A DNA stretch of 35,924 nucleotides, taken from positions 1 to 35,924 of the forward strand of contig CAJLPK010000010.1 in the NCBI GenBank assembly GCA_905208455.1. The letters are read 5' to 3'. Below are positions 23,570-31,279 of the stretch, in pieces. This DNA is from an uncultured Bacillota bacterium. Lineage in GTDB: Bacteria > Bacillota > Clostridia > Christensenellales > QAND01. The translations under genes were made by a program, and so were the position numbers. Below the pieces are notes generated by a model. The model ran no database searches and had not been told where the DNA came from. It was given only the letters and a program-made list of their open reading frames with translations. How positions within the stretch are numbered: the first letter of the stretch is position 1; every line of letters starts with the position of its first letter.

Positions 23570-24736
23570 ATGCAGGACTTTCTCTATGACAACTACACCC
23601 GCCTGCTGTTCGGCAAAGAGGCGGAAGCGCAGCTAGGCACGCAGGCGGCAGAGTTTTCCAAGGCAAAAAAGGCGCTGATCGTATATGGCAGCGACCGCGT
23701 AAAAAAGGAGGGGCTTTTGGGCCGCTCAGAGCAAGCCCTCAAGGCCGAAGGCTTTGAAACAAAATGCCTGGGCGGCGTGGTGCCCAACCCCAGGCTGAGC
23801 AAGGTGCACGAGGGCATCCGGATGGCGCGCGAGATGGGCGCGGATTTTATCCTGGGGGTCGGCGGCGGCAGCGTGATGGATACGGCCAAGGCCATTGCCG
23901 CCGGCGTGCCGTACGAGGGCGATGTGTGGGATTTTGCCATCGGCAAGGCGGAATTGGCCGAGGCGCTGCCGGTAGGCGTGGTGGCTACCATGGCGGCGAC
24001 GGGCTCGGAATCCAGCGAATGGGCGGTCATCACCAGGGATGAGGATATGTCCAAGCTGGGCATTGGCGGCGGGTGCCTGCGGCCGGCGTTTGCCGTTCTC
24101 AATCCGGAGCTGACGATGACGCAGCCGGCCTACCAGACGGCCTGCGGCTGTGTGGACATCATGGCGCATGTGATGGATTCGTTTTTTACCCGCACGCCGG
24201 ACTGCGTGTTGACGGACAATATGAGCATCGCGCTGCTGAAAACCGTGGTGGAGTTTGCGCCCATCGCGCTGAAGGAGCCGAACAACTACCATGCACGCGC
24301 TGAATTGATGCTGACCAGCACGCTGGCGATGAGCGGGCTGGTGGGGATGGACCGCATCACCTGCCTGAACGGCCATACGCTGGGCGAGGATTTTGGCGGC
24401 CTGTACGATTTGACGCATGGCGCCACCCTGGCCATCGTGGAGCCGGCGCTGCTGACCTTCAAGGTAGACGAATACCTGCCGCGCCTGGTGCGCTTTGCCA
24501 AAGAGGTTTGGGGCGTAACAGGCGAGGATGACAGGGCCGTAGCGCTGGAGGGCATAGAGCGCATGAAGGAGTTTTTCCGCTCCATGGGCGTGCCGGTGAC
24601 ATTCCGCGAGGTCGGCATCGACATCGACAAGGACGGCAGGATGCTGGCCCAGCGCATTGAAGCGTTTGAGGGCGGCCCCGTGTATGTAGATCTTTCCCAT
24701 GAGGATGTATATCAAGTGTATTCCTTGGCAAAATAA
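23570..24736 (+). CDS. Iron-containing alcohol dehydrogenase (YqhD/BdhA-like)
   Basis: This group reduces aldehydes to alcohols with NAD(P)H, typically butanal or toxic aldehydes in anaerobes. The 388-residue protein starts MQDFLYDNYTRLLFGK, as in BdhA/YqhD. It has the nucleotide site GVGGGSVMDTAKAIAAG, the metal-ligand helix DIMAHVMDSFF and a second ligand region GHTLGEDFGGLYDLTHG. The ATG at 23570 follows CTGGAGGAGATTTAC; the frame is open upstream without homology. It has its own promoter and terminator, so it is a single-gene unit. The physiological substrate is not determinable. Confidence 0.92.
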   Translation: MQDFLYDNYTRLLFGKEAEAQLGTQAAEFSKAKKALIVYGSDRVKKEGLLGRSEQALKAEGFETKCLGGVVPNPRLSKVHEGIRMAREMGADFILGVGGGSVMDTAKAIAAGVPYEGDVWDFAIGKAELAEALPVGVVATMAATGSESSEWAVITRDEDMSKLGIGGGCLRPAFAVLNPELTMTQPAYQTACGCVDIMAHVMDSFFTRTPDCVLTDNMSIALLKTVVEFAPIALKEPNNYHARAELMLTSTLAMSGLVGMDRITCLNGHTLGEDFGGLYDLTHGATLAIVEPALLTFKVDEYLPRLVRFAKEVWGVTGEDDRAVALEGIERMKEFFRSMGVPVTFREVGIDIDKDGRMLAQRIEAFEGGPVYVDLSHEDVYQVYSLAK

Positions 24737-24737
24737 A

Positions 24738-24762
24738 GAAGGGCAGAGGCCCTTCTTTTTTT
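24738..24762 (+). terminator. Terminator of the alcohol dehydrogenase gene
   Basis: GAAGGGC (24738-24744) pairs with GCCCTTC (24749-24755), followed by seven T. Confidence 0.88.
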
Positions 24763-24827
24763 CATTGACTTTTTTCCAGTTTCAGGCAATGATACAAAGG
24801 AGAAGCAAGCATTGGGAGGTGCGTACT

Positions 24828-25472
24828 ATGGATGAGAGCGTATTGTGGCAGCTAAGCTATGGCATGTATGCCATCGGCGCAAAGCAGGGCGCAGAGGATA
24901 AGGGGTGCATCGTCAACACGGTGGTGCAGATCACGGCGGAAAACCCCATCATCGCGGTGAGCATGAATAAGGACAACTATACCTATGAGGTCATTCGGGA
25001 GAGCGGGCAGTTTGCCGTTTCCATCCTGGGCGAAGAGGTGGATAACAACGTCATCGCAGAGCTGGGCTTTGCATCAGGGCGTACGAAGGAAAAATTCAAG
25101 CTCTTTGCAGCGGGGCATACCAAGGAGGGCCTGCCGATCGTAAAACAGGGCGCTGTGGGCTATTTGACCTGCAAGGTGCTGGAAATGATAGATGCCGAAA
25201 CACATGCGGTGATTTTGGCGCGCGTTACAGACACAGCCAAGGGCGATGCCAAAGCGCCGATGACGTATGCGTATTACCATGCGGTGCGTAAGGGCAAGGC
25301 GCCGAAAAACGCGCCGACCTACCGAAAGGAGGAAGCGCCCGCGGCAGAGGGGAAAAAGACCTGTGTATGTACGGTGTGCGGGTATGTCTATGAGGGCGGC
25401 CTGGACAGCATGCCGGAAGACTATCAATGCCCTATCTGCAAAAACGGGAAATCCTTTTTCAAAGAGCAATAG
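24828..25472 (+). CDS. hrb: High-molecular-weight rubredoxin (flavin reductase-rubredoxin fusion)
   Basis: Hrb-type proteins pass electrons from NAD(P)H through FMN to a rubredoxin centre, usually to flavodiiron proteins that remove oxygen or NO in anaerobes. Residues 1-160 form a flavin reductase-like FMN-binding domain (GCIVNTVVQITAENP, ISV-type strands, TYAYYH). A linker rich in Ala, Lys and Glu follows, then a C-terminal rubredoxin with CTVCGYVYEGG and CPICKNG supplying four iron-binding cysteines. The 214-residue length fits. The ATG at 24828 follows GGGAGG. No flavodiiron gene is in the window, so its partner is elsewhere. The ADH terminator separates it from the gene before. Confidence 0.93.
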   Translation: MDESVLWQLSYGMYAIGAKQGAEDKGCIVNTVVQITAENPIIAVSMNKDNYTYEVIRESGQFAVSILGEEVDNNVIAELGFASGRTKEKFKLFAAGHTKEGLPIVKQGAVGYLTCKVLEMIDAETHAVILARVTDTAKGDAKAPMTYAYYHAVRKGKAPKNAPTYRKEEAPAAEGKKTCVCTVCGYVYEGGLDSMPEDYQCPICKNGKSFFKEQ

Positions 25473-25478
25473 CAAAAG

Positions 25479-25500
25479 AGGGCCGAAGGGCCCTTTTTTT
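25479..25500 (+). terminator. Terminator of hrb
   Basis: AGGGCC (25479-25484) pairs with GGCCCT (25489-25494), followed by a run of T. Confidence 0.88.
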
Positions 25501-25508
25501 GCGTTCCG

Positions 25509-25537
25509 TTGCATTCGGCTAACAAAATCCATATAAT
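25509..25537 (+). promoter_or_regulatory. Promoter of the CDF exporter gene
   Basis: TTGCAT (25509-25514), 17 bases, TATAAT (25532-25537), 38 bases before the ATG. Confidence 0.8.
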
Positions 25538-25575
25538 AAAAAGACCACTTTATAGACCATGGGGAGGAGAGGCCG

Positions 25576-26742
25576 ATGACGAATTTTTTGGTCAAGCATT
25601 TTGTAACGCACGACCTGAGCAGCCCAAAAGCCCGCCGGCAGGTAGGCCGCCTGGGCGGCCTCGTCGGCATGTTCCTAAACCTTGTCCTGTTTGCTGCCAA
25701 GTTTACCGCAGGCTCGCTGACGGGCTCCATCGCGGTCACGGCCGATGCGTTCAACAACCTATCCGACGCAGGCTCCTCCGTCGTTACGCTGGTCGGGTTC
25801 AAAATGGCGGGTGCGCCGGCCGACCCAGAGCATCCCTTCGGCCACGGCCGGATCGAATATATCGCAGGGCTCATTGTTTCGCTGATCATCATTATGATGG
25901 GGTTTGAGCTGCTCAAGGGCTCGGCGGAAAAGATTTTTCGGCCCGAGGCGGTGTCTTTCAGCTGGCTGTCCTTCGGCATTTTGCTGCTTTCCATCGCGGT
26001 GAAGGGCTGGATGGGCCTATTCAACCGCAGGTTGGGCAAAATGATCGGCTCTGCCGCCATGCAGGCCACGGCCATGGACAGCCTCAGCGACGCTGCGGCC
26101 ACCTCGGCCGTGCTGATCGGCACCGTGATCGCCGCGGCCACAGGCGTTGTTTTGGATGGCTACCTGGGTGTGGTGGTGGCGCTGTTCATCATGTATACCG
26201 GCTTTAGCACGGCCAACGATACGCTGAAGCCGCTTTTGGGCAAAGCGCCGGATAAGGAGCTTGTCGGCCAAATCGAAAGGACGGTGCTGGCGCATGAGCA
26301 GATCGTGGGCATCCATGACCTCATCGTACACGATTATGGCCCCGGGCGGTGCATGGTTTCGCTGCATGCCGAGGTGCCGAGCGACAGCGACATCCTGGAG
26401 ATGCACGACCTAATCGACATGGCGGAGCACGAGCTGCACGAAACATTTCATTGCGACGCCGTGATCCATATGGACCCCATCGTCACCAACGATGCGGTGA
26501 CAAACCGTATGCACGATGAGGTGGTATCGCTGGTCAAGGGCATAGACCCGGCGCTGTCCATTCACGATTTCCGCATGGTACAAGGCCCCACGCATACCAA
26601 TTTGATTTTTGATGTCGTCATGCCGTTTGGCTTCAAGATGACGGAAAAGGAGCTGGTGCAGGCCATCAGCGACCGTGTACGCGAGATGGAGGATCATGTA
26701 TACTATGCGGTGGTCAATGTAGACCGATCCTATATTTCTTAA
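25576..26742 (+). CDS. Cation diffusion facilitator, probably manganese exporter
   Basis: CDF proteins export divalent metals in exchange for protons. The 388-residue protein has six membrane segments and then an unusually long cytoplasmic part with two ferredoxin-like halves (about 210-300 and 305-388); many CDF proteins have only one. The metal site reads NNLSD in segment 2 (NxxxD) and DSLSD in segment 5 (DxxxD), the combination reported for manganese CDFs such as pneumococcal MntE. HPFGHGR follows segment 2. The ATG follows GGGGAGGAGAGGCCG. Together with mntP, 3.4 kb away, this suggests strong pressure to control manganese. Iron or zinc cannot be excluded. Confidence 0.88.
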   Translation: MTNFLVKHFVTHDLSSPKARRQVGRLGGLVGMFLNLVLFAAKFTAGSLTGSIAVTADAFNNLSDAGSSVVTLVGFKMAGAPADPEHPFGHGRIEYIAGLIVSLIIIMMGFELLKGSAEKIFRPEAVSFSWLSFGILLLSIAVKGWMGLFNRRLGKMIGSAAMQATAMDSLSDAAATSAVLIGTVIAAATGVVLDGYLGVVVALFIMYTGFSTANDTLKPLLGKAPDKELVGQIERTVLAHEQIVGIHDLIVHDYGPGRCMVSLHAEVPSDSDILEMHDLIDMAEHELHETFHCDAVIHMDPIVTNDAVTNRMHDEVVSLVKGIDPALSIHDFRMVQGPTHTNLIFDVVMPFGFKMTEKELVQAISDRVREMEDHVYYAVVNVDRSYIS

Positions 26743-26759
26743 AAAGTGAGGCGAAACGG

Positions 26760-26788
26760 TAGACAGCGCTTTGCCTGTATGATATAAT
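26760..26788 (+). promoter_or_regulatory. Promoter of the pyr operon
   Basis: TAGACA (26760-26765), 17 bases, TATAAT (26783-26788). The transcript begins about 320 bases before pyrB. Confidence 0.82.
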
Positions 26789-26806
26789 AGCAAAAATTGC
26801 AAAGAA

Positions 26807-26915
26807 TGCCCTTTAAATCGGTCCCGTGAGGCCGGCAAGGAGACAAGCAAAACCAAAGCAGTGCAATGGGGTTGTTTTGTTGCGCCTTGCCACCCTTTCG
26901 GCAGGGCGTTTTTTT
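26807..26915 (+). promoter_or_regulatory. pyrR binding site: PyrR-type attenuator of the pyr operon
   Basis: The RNA has the conserved PyrR loop: CCTTTAAATCGG, TCCCGTGAGG, CCGGCAAGG (26810-26840), where CCTT pairs with AAGG and CGG with CCG. GGCAAGG (26834-26840) can instead pair with CCTTGCC (26885-26891) as an antiterminator. That same strand is the left arm of the terminator CGCCTTGCC/GGCAGGGCG (26883-26891 with 26900-26908), followed by seven T. When uridine nucleotides are plentiful, PyrR should hold the first hairpin, free the terminator and stop transcription. The pyrR gene itself is not in this window. Confidence 0.88.
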
Positions 26916-26938
26916 GAGTCATGGAAAGGAAGACCTTT

Positions 26939-27046
26939 ATGCAGACGATGATGCGTGCCAAAACCGCTTTGTATGCTTTTGATCCGCAGACGCTGTGCAA
27001 AACGCCTGTGTGGCTTGGTGTTTCCTTTTACAACCGGCGTGTTTAG
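26939..27046 (+). CDS. 35-residue pyr leader peptide
   Basis: A small frame with an ATG at 26939 and a good ribosome site (GGAAAGGAAG, then six bases) encodes MQTMMRAKTALYAFDPQTLC and 15 more residues, ending FYNRRV. It lies between two terminators. Its last codons form the left arm and its TAG (27044-27046) lies in the loop of the second terminator. The U-rich stretch GTTTCCTTTTAC just before the hairpin would allow UTP-dependent RNA polymerase pausing. This is the layout of the pyrBI leader (pyrL) of E. coli. The peptide itself has no recognised function. Confidence 0.6.
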   Translation: MQTMMRAKTALYAFDPQTLCKTPVWLGVSFYNRRV

Positions 27047-27062
27047 GCCCGGTTGTTTTTTT
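27030..27062 (+). terminator. Second pyr attenuator terminator
   Basis: ACAACCGG (27030-27037) pairs perfectly with CCGGTTGT (27049-27056), followed by a run of T to 27062. A ribosome translating the leader frame to its stop would cover the left arm and prevent this hairpin. Confidence 0.82.
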
Positions 27063-27110
27063 ATGCAAAGGCATTGTGTGAAAATACAGAGGAAAAGAGG
27101 ATGGAGAGAG

Positions 27111-28028
27111 ATGAAACAGGATATGTTGGGCCTGCGCAACGTGCCGAAGGAAACGATTGGACGGATCCTTTCCACAGCAGCAGAGATGAAGCAAAAGCTG
27201 GTGCGCGGGGAGAAAAAGCTGCCGTATCTGGCGGGCAAAAGCGTGGTGACGCTGTTTTACGAAAACAGCACCCGCACCCGCATGAGCTTTGAACTGGCCA
27301 GCAAATACATGTCCGCCTCGGCGGCAAATATCTCTGCCGGCGCCAGCTCGGTGCAAAAGGGGGAAACGCTCATCGATACCGGCTGTACACTGGACCAGAT
27401 GGGCACGGATGTAATCATCATCCGCCATCCGATGAGCGGCGCGGCCAAGCTGCTGGCGGCGCATACAAACGCCAGCGTCATCAACGCCGGCGACGGGATG
27501 AACGAGCACCCCACCCAGGCGCTTTTGGACATGCTGACCATGCAGCAGGTGTTTGGCCGCCTGGAAGGGCTGAAGGTGGCCATCATCGGCGACGTGCAGC
27601 ACAGCCGCGTGGCGCGCAGCAATTTTTGGGGGCTGACCACCATGGGCGCCCAGGTAAAAATGGCGGCGCCGGAAACGCTGATTCCCAAGGATATGCAGGC
27701 GCTGGGGGTGGATATTTGTTCGGATGTGGAATATGCGCTGCGCGATGCGGACGTGGTCATGGGCCTTCGCATGCAGCGCGAGCGCCAGGAGGCGGGGCTG
27801 GTGCCGAGCTACCGGGAATACAGCCGTTATTTCGGCATCGACCGTGAACGCATGAAGCTGGCAAAGCCCAATGCCATCGTCCTGCACCCCGGCCCGCTGA
27901 ACCGCGGGGTGGAAATGACCAGCGAGGTGGCGGACGGCCCGCAGTCGTATATCAGAGAGCAGGTCACCAATGGCGTGGCAGTGCGCATGGCGCTGCTGTA
28001 CCTGCTGACACGGGAAGGAGAAAAATGA
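27111..28028 (+). CDS. pyrB: Aspartate carbamoyltransferase catalytic subunit
   Basis: PyrB joins carbamoyl phosphate and aspartate in the second step of pyrimidine synthesis. The 305-residue protein has the carbamoyl-phosphate site STRTRMSFE near residue 55, HPMSG near 105, and the HPTQALLDMLT and VLHPGPLNRGVE segments. I chose ATG 27111 (MKQDMLGLRNV), because the upstream open frame covers the attenuator. GGAGAGAG lies just before it. No regulatory pyrI gene follows, as in other PyrR-controlled operons. The stop overlaps the next start as ATGA. Confidence 0.97.
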   Translation: MKQDMLGLRNVPKETIGRILSTAAEMKQKLVRGEKKLPYLAGKSVVTLFYENSTRTRMSFELASKYMSASAANISAGASSVQKGETLIDTGCTLDQMGTDVIIIRHPMSGAAKLLAAHTNASVINAGDGMNEHPTQALLDMLTMQQVFGRLEGLKVAIIGDVQHSRVARSNFWGLTTMGAQVKMAAPETLIPKDMQALGVDICSDVEYALRDADVVMGLRMQRERQEAGLVPSYREYSRYFGIDRERMKLAKPNAIVLHPGPLNRGVEMTSEVADGPQSYIREQVTNGVAVRMALLYLLTREGEK

Positions 28029-29317
28029 TGAAAACACTGATTCAAAACGGAACTGTGGTAAATCCCAGGGGCGCGCAGGGGCGTTTGGATATTTTGATAG
28101 AAAACGGCGTCATCGTACAGATGGCCGAGAGCCTGCCGGCGGATGGCGCCGTGGTGGTGGAGGCTGCGGGCAAAACGGTGTGCCCCGGCTTTTGCGATAT
28201 GCACGTGCATTTCCGCGAACCAGGCCAGGAACACAAGGAAACCATCCGCACCGGCGCGATGGCGGCGGCGGCGGGCGGATTTACCAGCGTGGCCTGCATG
28301 CCGAATACCAGCCCCGTGGTGGACAACCAGGCGTTGGTGCGCTATATCCTGGAAAAGGCGAGGGAAGCAAGCTTGACAAAGGTGTATCCCATCGCCTGTA
28401 TCACCAAGGGCATGCAGGGGAAGGAGCTGACCGAAATGGGCCTTTTGCAGGAGGCCGGGGCCATCGCGTTTTCCGACGACGGGCGGCCGGTGGAAAACAG
28501 CCGCATGATGAAGCTGGCCCTGCAGTATGCCAAGCAGTTTGATGCGCTGCTCATTTCCCACTGCGAGGATTTGGCCTTGGCGGAGCACGGCGTGATGAAT
28601 CTGGGCAAGACCAGTACCCTGCTCGGCCTGCCTGGCATCCCCAGCGCGTGTGAGGATGTGATGATCGCCCGGGAGATCATCTTGGCGGAAATGCTGGATA
28701 CCAAGGTGCACATCGCCCATGTATCCACCAAAACAGGCTGCCAGCTCATCCGCGAGGCCAAGGCGCGCGGCGTAAAGGTCACGGCGGAGACGGCGCCGCA
28801 TTACCTGGTAGCCACCGATGCGCTGGTAGAGAGCATGGATACGGCCACAAAGGTAAACCCGCCGCTTCGGGAGGAGGCGGATCGGCAGGCCATCATACAG
28901 GGCGTGATGGACGGCACGCTGGATGTCATCATCACCGACCACGCGCCGCACCATGCCGACGACAAGGAGGTAGAATATAACAGCGCGGCCAACGGCATCG
29001 TCGGCCTGGAAACCTCCTTTGCCTTGAGCTATACGGAGCTTGTCGCAAAGCACGGCATGCCGATGGGGCAGCTGGTGGAGAAAATGAGCGTGCGCCCGCA
29101 CGAGATCCTAGGCATAGAGGGCGGCGTGCTGGCGGAAGGAAAGCCCGCCGACATCACCCTCCTGGATCTGGGCTGGCGGGGCAGGATCGATAAAAACAGC
29201 TTTTATTCCAAAGGGCGCAATACCCCGTTTGACGGCTGGGAGGTACAGGGCCGCGTCACGGACACGTTTGTGGACGGGCGGCATGTATACAAAAACGGTG
29301 CAATCGTAAAGGAGTAA
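28025..29317 (+). CDS. pyrC: Dihydroorotase
   Basis: Dihydroorotase closes carbamoyl aspartate to dihydroorotate, the third pathway step. The 430-residue protein belongs to the longer, class I type. The metal ligands are in DMHVHFREPG, and AGGFTSVACMPNTSP, HIAHVSTKTG, ETAPHYL and TDHAPHH follow. ATG 28025 overlaps the pyrB stop by four bases; an ATG at 28028 is an equal alternative. The gene is translationally coupled to pyrB. Confidence 0.97.
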   Translation: MMKTLIQNGTVVNPRGAQGRLDILIENGVIVQMAESLPADGAVVVEAAGKTVCPGFCDMHVHFREPGQEHKETIRTGAMAAAAGGFTSVACMPNTSPVVDNQALVRYILEKAREASLTKVYPIACITKGMQGKELTEMGLLQEAGAIAFSDDGRPVENSRMMKLALQYAKQFDALLISHCEDLALAEHGVMNLGKTSTLLGLPGIPSACEDVMIAREIILAEMLDTKVHIAHVSTKTGCQLIREAKARGVKVTAETAPHYLVATDALVESMDTATKVNPPLREEADRQAIIQGVMDGTLDVIITDHAPHHADDKEVEYNSAANGIVGLETSFALSYTELVAKHGMPMGQLVEKMSVRPHEILGIEGGVLAEGKPADITLLDLGWRGRIDKNSFYSKGRNTPFDGWEVQGRVTDTFVDGRHVYKNGAIVKE

Positions 29318-29320
29318 GCC

Positions 29321-30199
29321 ATGATATTTGATACGCTGGCCCAGGCCATTGGGCAAAAGAAAAACCCCACCTGCGTGGGGCTGGATACGCAGAAAACGCA
29401 TGTGCCGGAGGAAATCGCACAGCGATACGATATGAACACGGCTGCCGGCGCAGCAGACGCCGTTACCGCCTACAACGCCGCGCTCATCGAAGCGCTGCAG
29501 GGCCTTGTGCCGGCTGTTAAGGTGCAGGTAGCCTACTATGAGGCGTTGGGCGTGCCCGGGATGCAGGCCTTTGTCAAGACATTGCAGATGGCAAAGCAGG
29601 CAGGGCTCATCACCATTGCGGACTGCAAGCGCAACGACATCGCCTCCACGGCAGGGGCGTATGCCGCCGCGTATTTGGCGGACAACGCGCCGATGGAAAC
29701 GGATATTTTGACCATCAACCCCTATTTGGGGGAGGACGGCGTGCTGCCGTTTTTGCAGGCCAACAGCGAAAGGGCAGTGTTCGCGCTGGTCAAGACCAGC
29801 AACCCTTCCTCGGTGGATGTGCAGGATCTGCGCCTTGCGGACGGGCGTACCGTGTTTGAGGCCGTAGGCGACCTGGTGGAGGCCTGGGGGCAGGCCAACA
29901 TCGGCAGCTGCGGCTACTCCAACTGCGGCGCGGTCGTAGGGGCCACGCACCCCACCCAGGGCGCGCTGCTGAGAAAGCGCATGCCGCACACGTTTTTCCT
30001 GCTGCCCGGCTACGGCGCGCAGGGCGCTTCTGCCAAGGACATCGTGGGTATGTTTGATGAAAAGGGCGGCGGCGCCATCGTAAACAACTCGCGCGGCATT
30101 TTGGCGGCCTGGCAGAAAACGGGCAAGCCGGCGGTAGAGGCGGCGGTGGAGGCTGCCCAGCGCATGCAGGAGGACCTGGCAGCGCATCTGCCACTGTAA
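29321..30199 (+). CDS. pyrF: Orotidine-5'-phosphate decarboxylase (type 2)
   Basis: PyrF decarboxylates OMP to UMP, the last step of the pathway. At 292 residues it belongs to the longer type 2 group rather than the 230-240-residue E. coli type. Visible motifs are PTCVGLDTQ at the phosphate/substrate site and ADCKRNDIASTA with the catalytic Asp-Lys-Asp arrangement. LLPGYGAQGA near the C terminus binds phosphate. It starts three bases after the pyrC stop. Confidence 0.95.
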   Translation: MIFDTLAQAIGQKKNPTCVGLDTQKTHVPEEIAQRYDMNTAAGAADAVTAYNAALIEALQGLVPAVKVQVAYYEALGVPGMQAFVKTLQMAKQAGLITIADCKRNDIASTAGAYAAAYLADNAPMETDILTINPYLGEDGVLPFLQANSERAVFALVKTSNPSSVDVQDLRLADGRTVFEAVGDLVEAWGQANIGSCGYSNCGAVVGATHPTQGALLRKRMPHTFFLLPGYGAQGASAKDIVGMFDEKGGGAIVNNSRGILAAWQKTGKPAVEAAVEAAQRMQEDLAAHLPL

Positions 30200-30209
30200 A
30201 GGGAGCAAA

Positions 30210-31268
30210 ATGAACATGGCAACAGCATATTTGGCATTGGAAGACAAAAGCGTATACCAGGGCCAGGCCTTTGGCACACTGCGCCAGGCCGAAGGCGAGG
30301 TGGTATTCAATACAGGCATGACCGGGTATCAGGAGGTGCTGACAGACCCCTCCTACTGCGGGCAGATCGTGACCATGACCTATCCGCTCATCGGCAATTA
30401 CGGCGTAAACGACAGCGACCCGGAGTCCGCCCGCCCGCAGGTGCGGGGCTTCATCGTGCGTGAATACAGCCAGCTGCCCAGCAACTGGAAATGCCAGCAG
30501 GATCTGGATACCTACCTAAAGCAGGCAGGCGTTATGGCGCTGTGCGGCATTGATACCCGCATGCTGACAAAGCGCCTGCGCAATCACGGCACCCTGCGCG
30601 GCAGGCTGTGCCTATCGCCGCCGACGGAGGAGGATTTTGCGCAGATCCGCCGCATCCGCATCGACCATCCCGTGCAGCAGGTGACCTGCCAAGCGGCGTA
30701 TGAGCTGCCGGGCACGGGCAAGCGCGTGGCTGTGCTGGATTTTGGCCTGAAAAAATCCATTTTGACCTCTTTGCAAAAGCGGGGCTGTGCGCTTCGCGTA
30801 TTTCCCGCCGGTACAAGGGCAGAGGAGGTCTTGGCCTGGAACCCGGACGGCATCATGCTCACCAACGGGCCGGGCGACCCAAAGGATAACGGCGGCATCA
30901 TCGAAGAGGTGAAAAAGCTCATCGGCCGGCGGCCGATTTTCGGCATCTGCCTGGGGCATCAGCTCATGGCGCTGGCAAACGGCGCGGATACGGAAAAGCT
31001 GAAATACGGCCACCGCGGGGCCAACCACCCGGTCAAGGATTTAGACAGCGGGCGGGTGTGCATCACCAGCCAGAACCACGGCTATACCGTCAGCGCGGAG
31101 TCGCTGAAGGACAATATGCGCATCAGCCATGTCAACTGGAACGATCAGACCATTGAAGGCCTGGTCTATACCGACCATCCGAGCTTTACGGTGCAGTTCC
31201 ATCCCGAGGCTGCGCCGGGGCCGCAGGATACCGCTTACCTGTTCGACAGGTTTGTGGCAATGATGTAA
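30210..31268 (+). CDS. carA: Carbamoyl-phosphate synthase small subunit
   Basis: CarA releases ammonia from glutamine for CarB. The 352-residue protein has the N-terminal CarA domain (YLALEDKSVYQG, FNTGMTGYQEVLTDPSY) and a class I glutaminase domain. The nucleophile lies in FGICLGHQL near residue 247, and the His-Glu pair is in VQFHPEAAPG near the end. ATG 30210 is used; an ATG at 30216 is possible. It lies 10 bases after pyrF and 11 before carB. Confidence 0.97.
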   Translation: MNMATAYLALEDKSVYQGQAFGTLRQAEGEVVFNTGMTGYQEVLTDPSYCGQIVTMTYPLIGNYGVNDSDPESARPQVRGFIVREYSQLPSNWKCQQDLDTYLKQAGVMALCGIDTRMLTKRLRNHGTLRGRLCLSPPTEEDFAQIRRIRIDHPVQQVTCQAAYELPGTGKRVAVLDFGLKKSILTSLQKRGCALRVFPAGTRAEEVLAWNPDGIMLTNGPGDPKDNGGIIEEVKKLIGRRPIFGICLGHQLMALANGADTEKLKYGHRGANHPVKDLDSGRVCITSQNHGYTVSAESLKDNMRISHVNWNDQTIEGLVYTDHPSFTVQFHPEAAPGPQDTAYLFDRFVAMM

Positions 31269-31279
31269 GGAGGCGTACC

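Noticed and set aside
26955..27110. 52-codon N-terminal extension of pyrB
   Set aside because: It would be translated from the second attenuator and has no similarity to aspartate carbamoyltransferase, whose N terminus fits ATG 27111.
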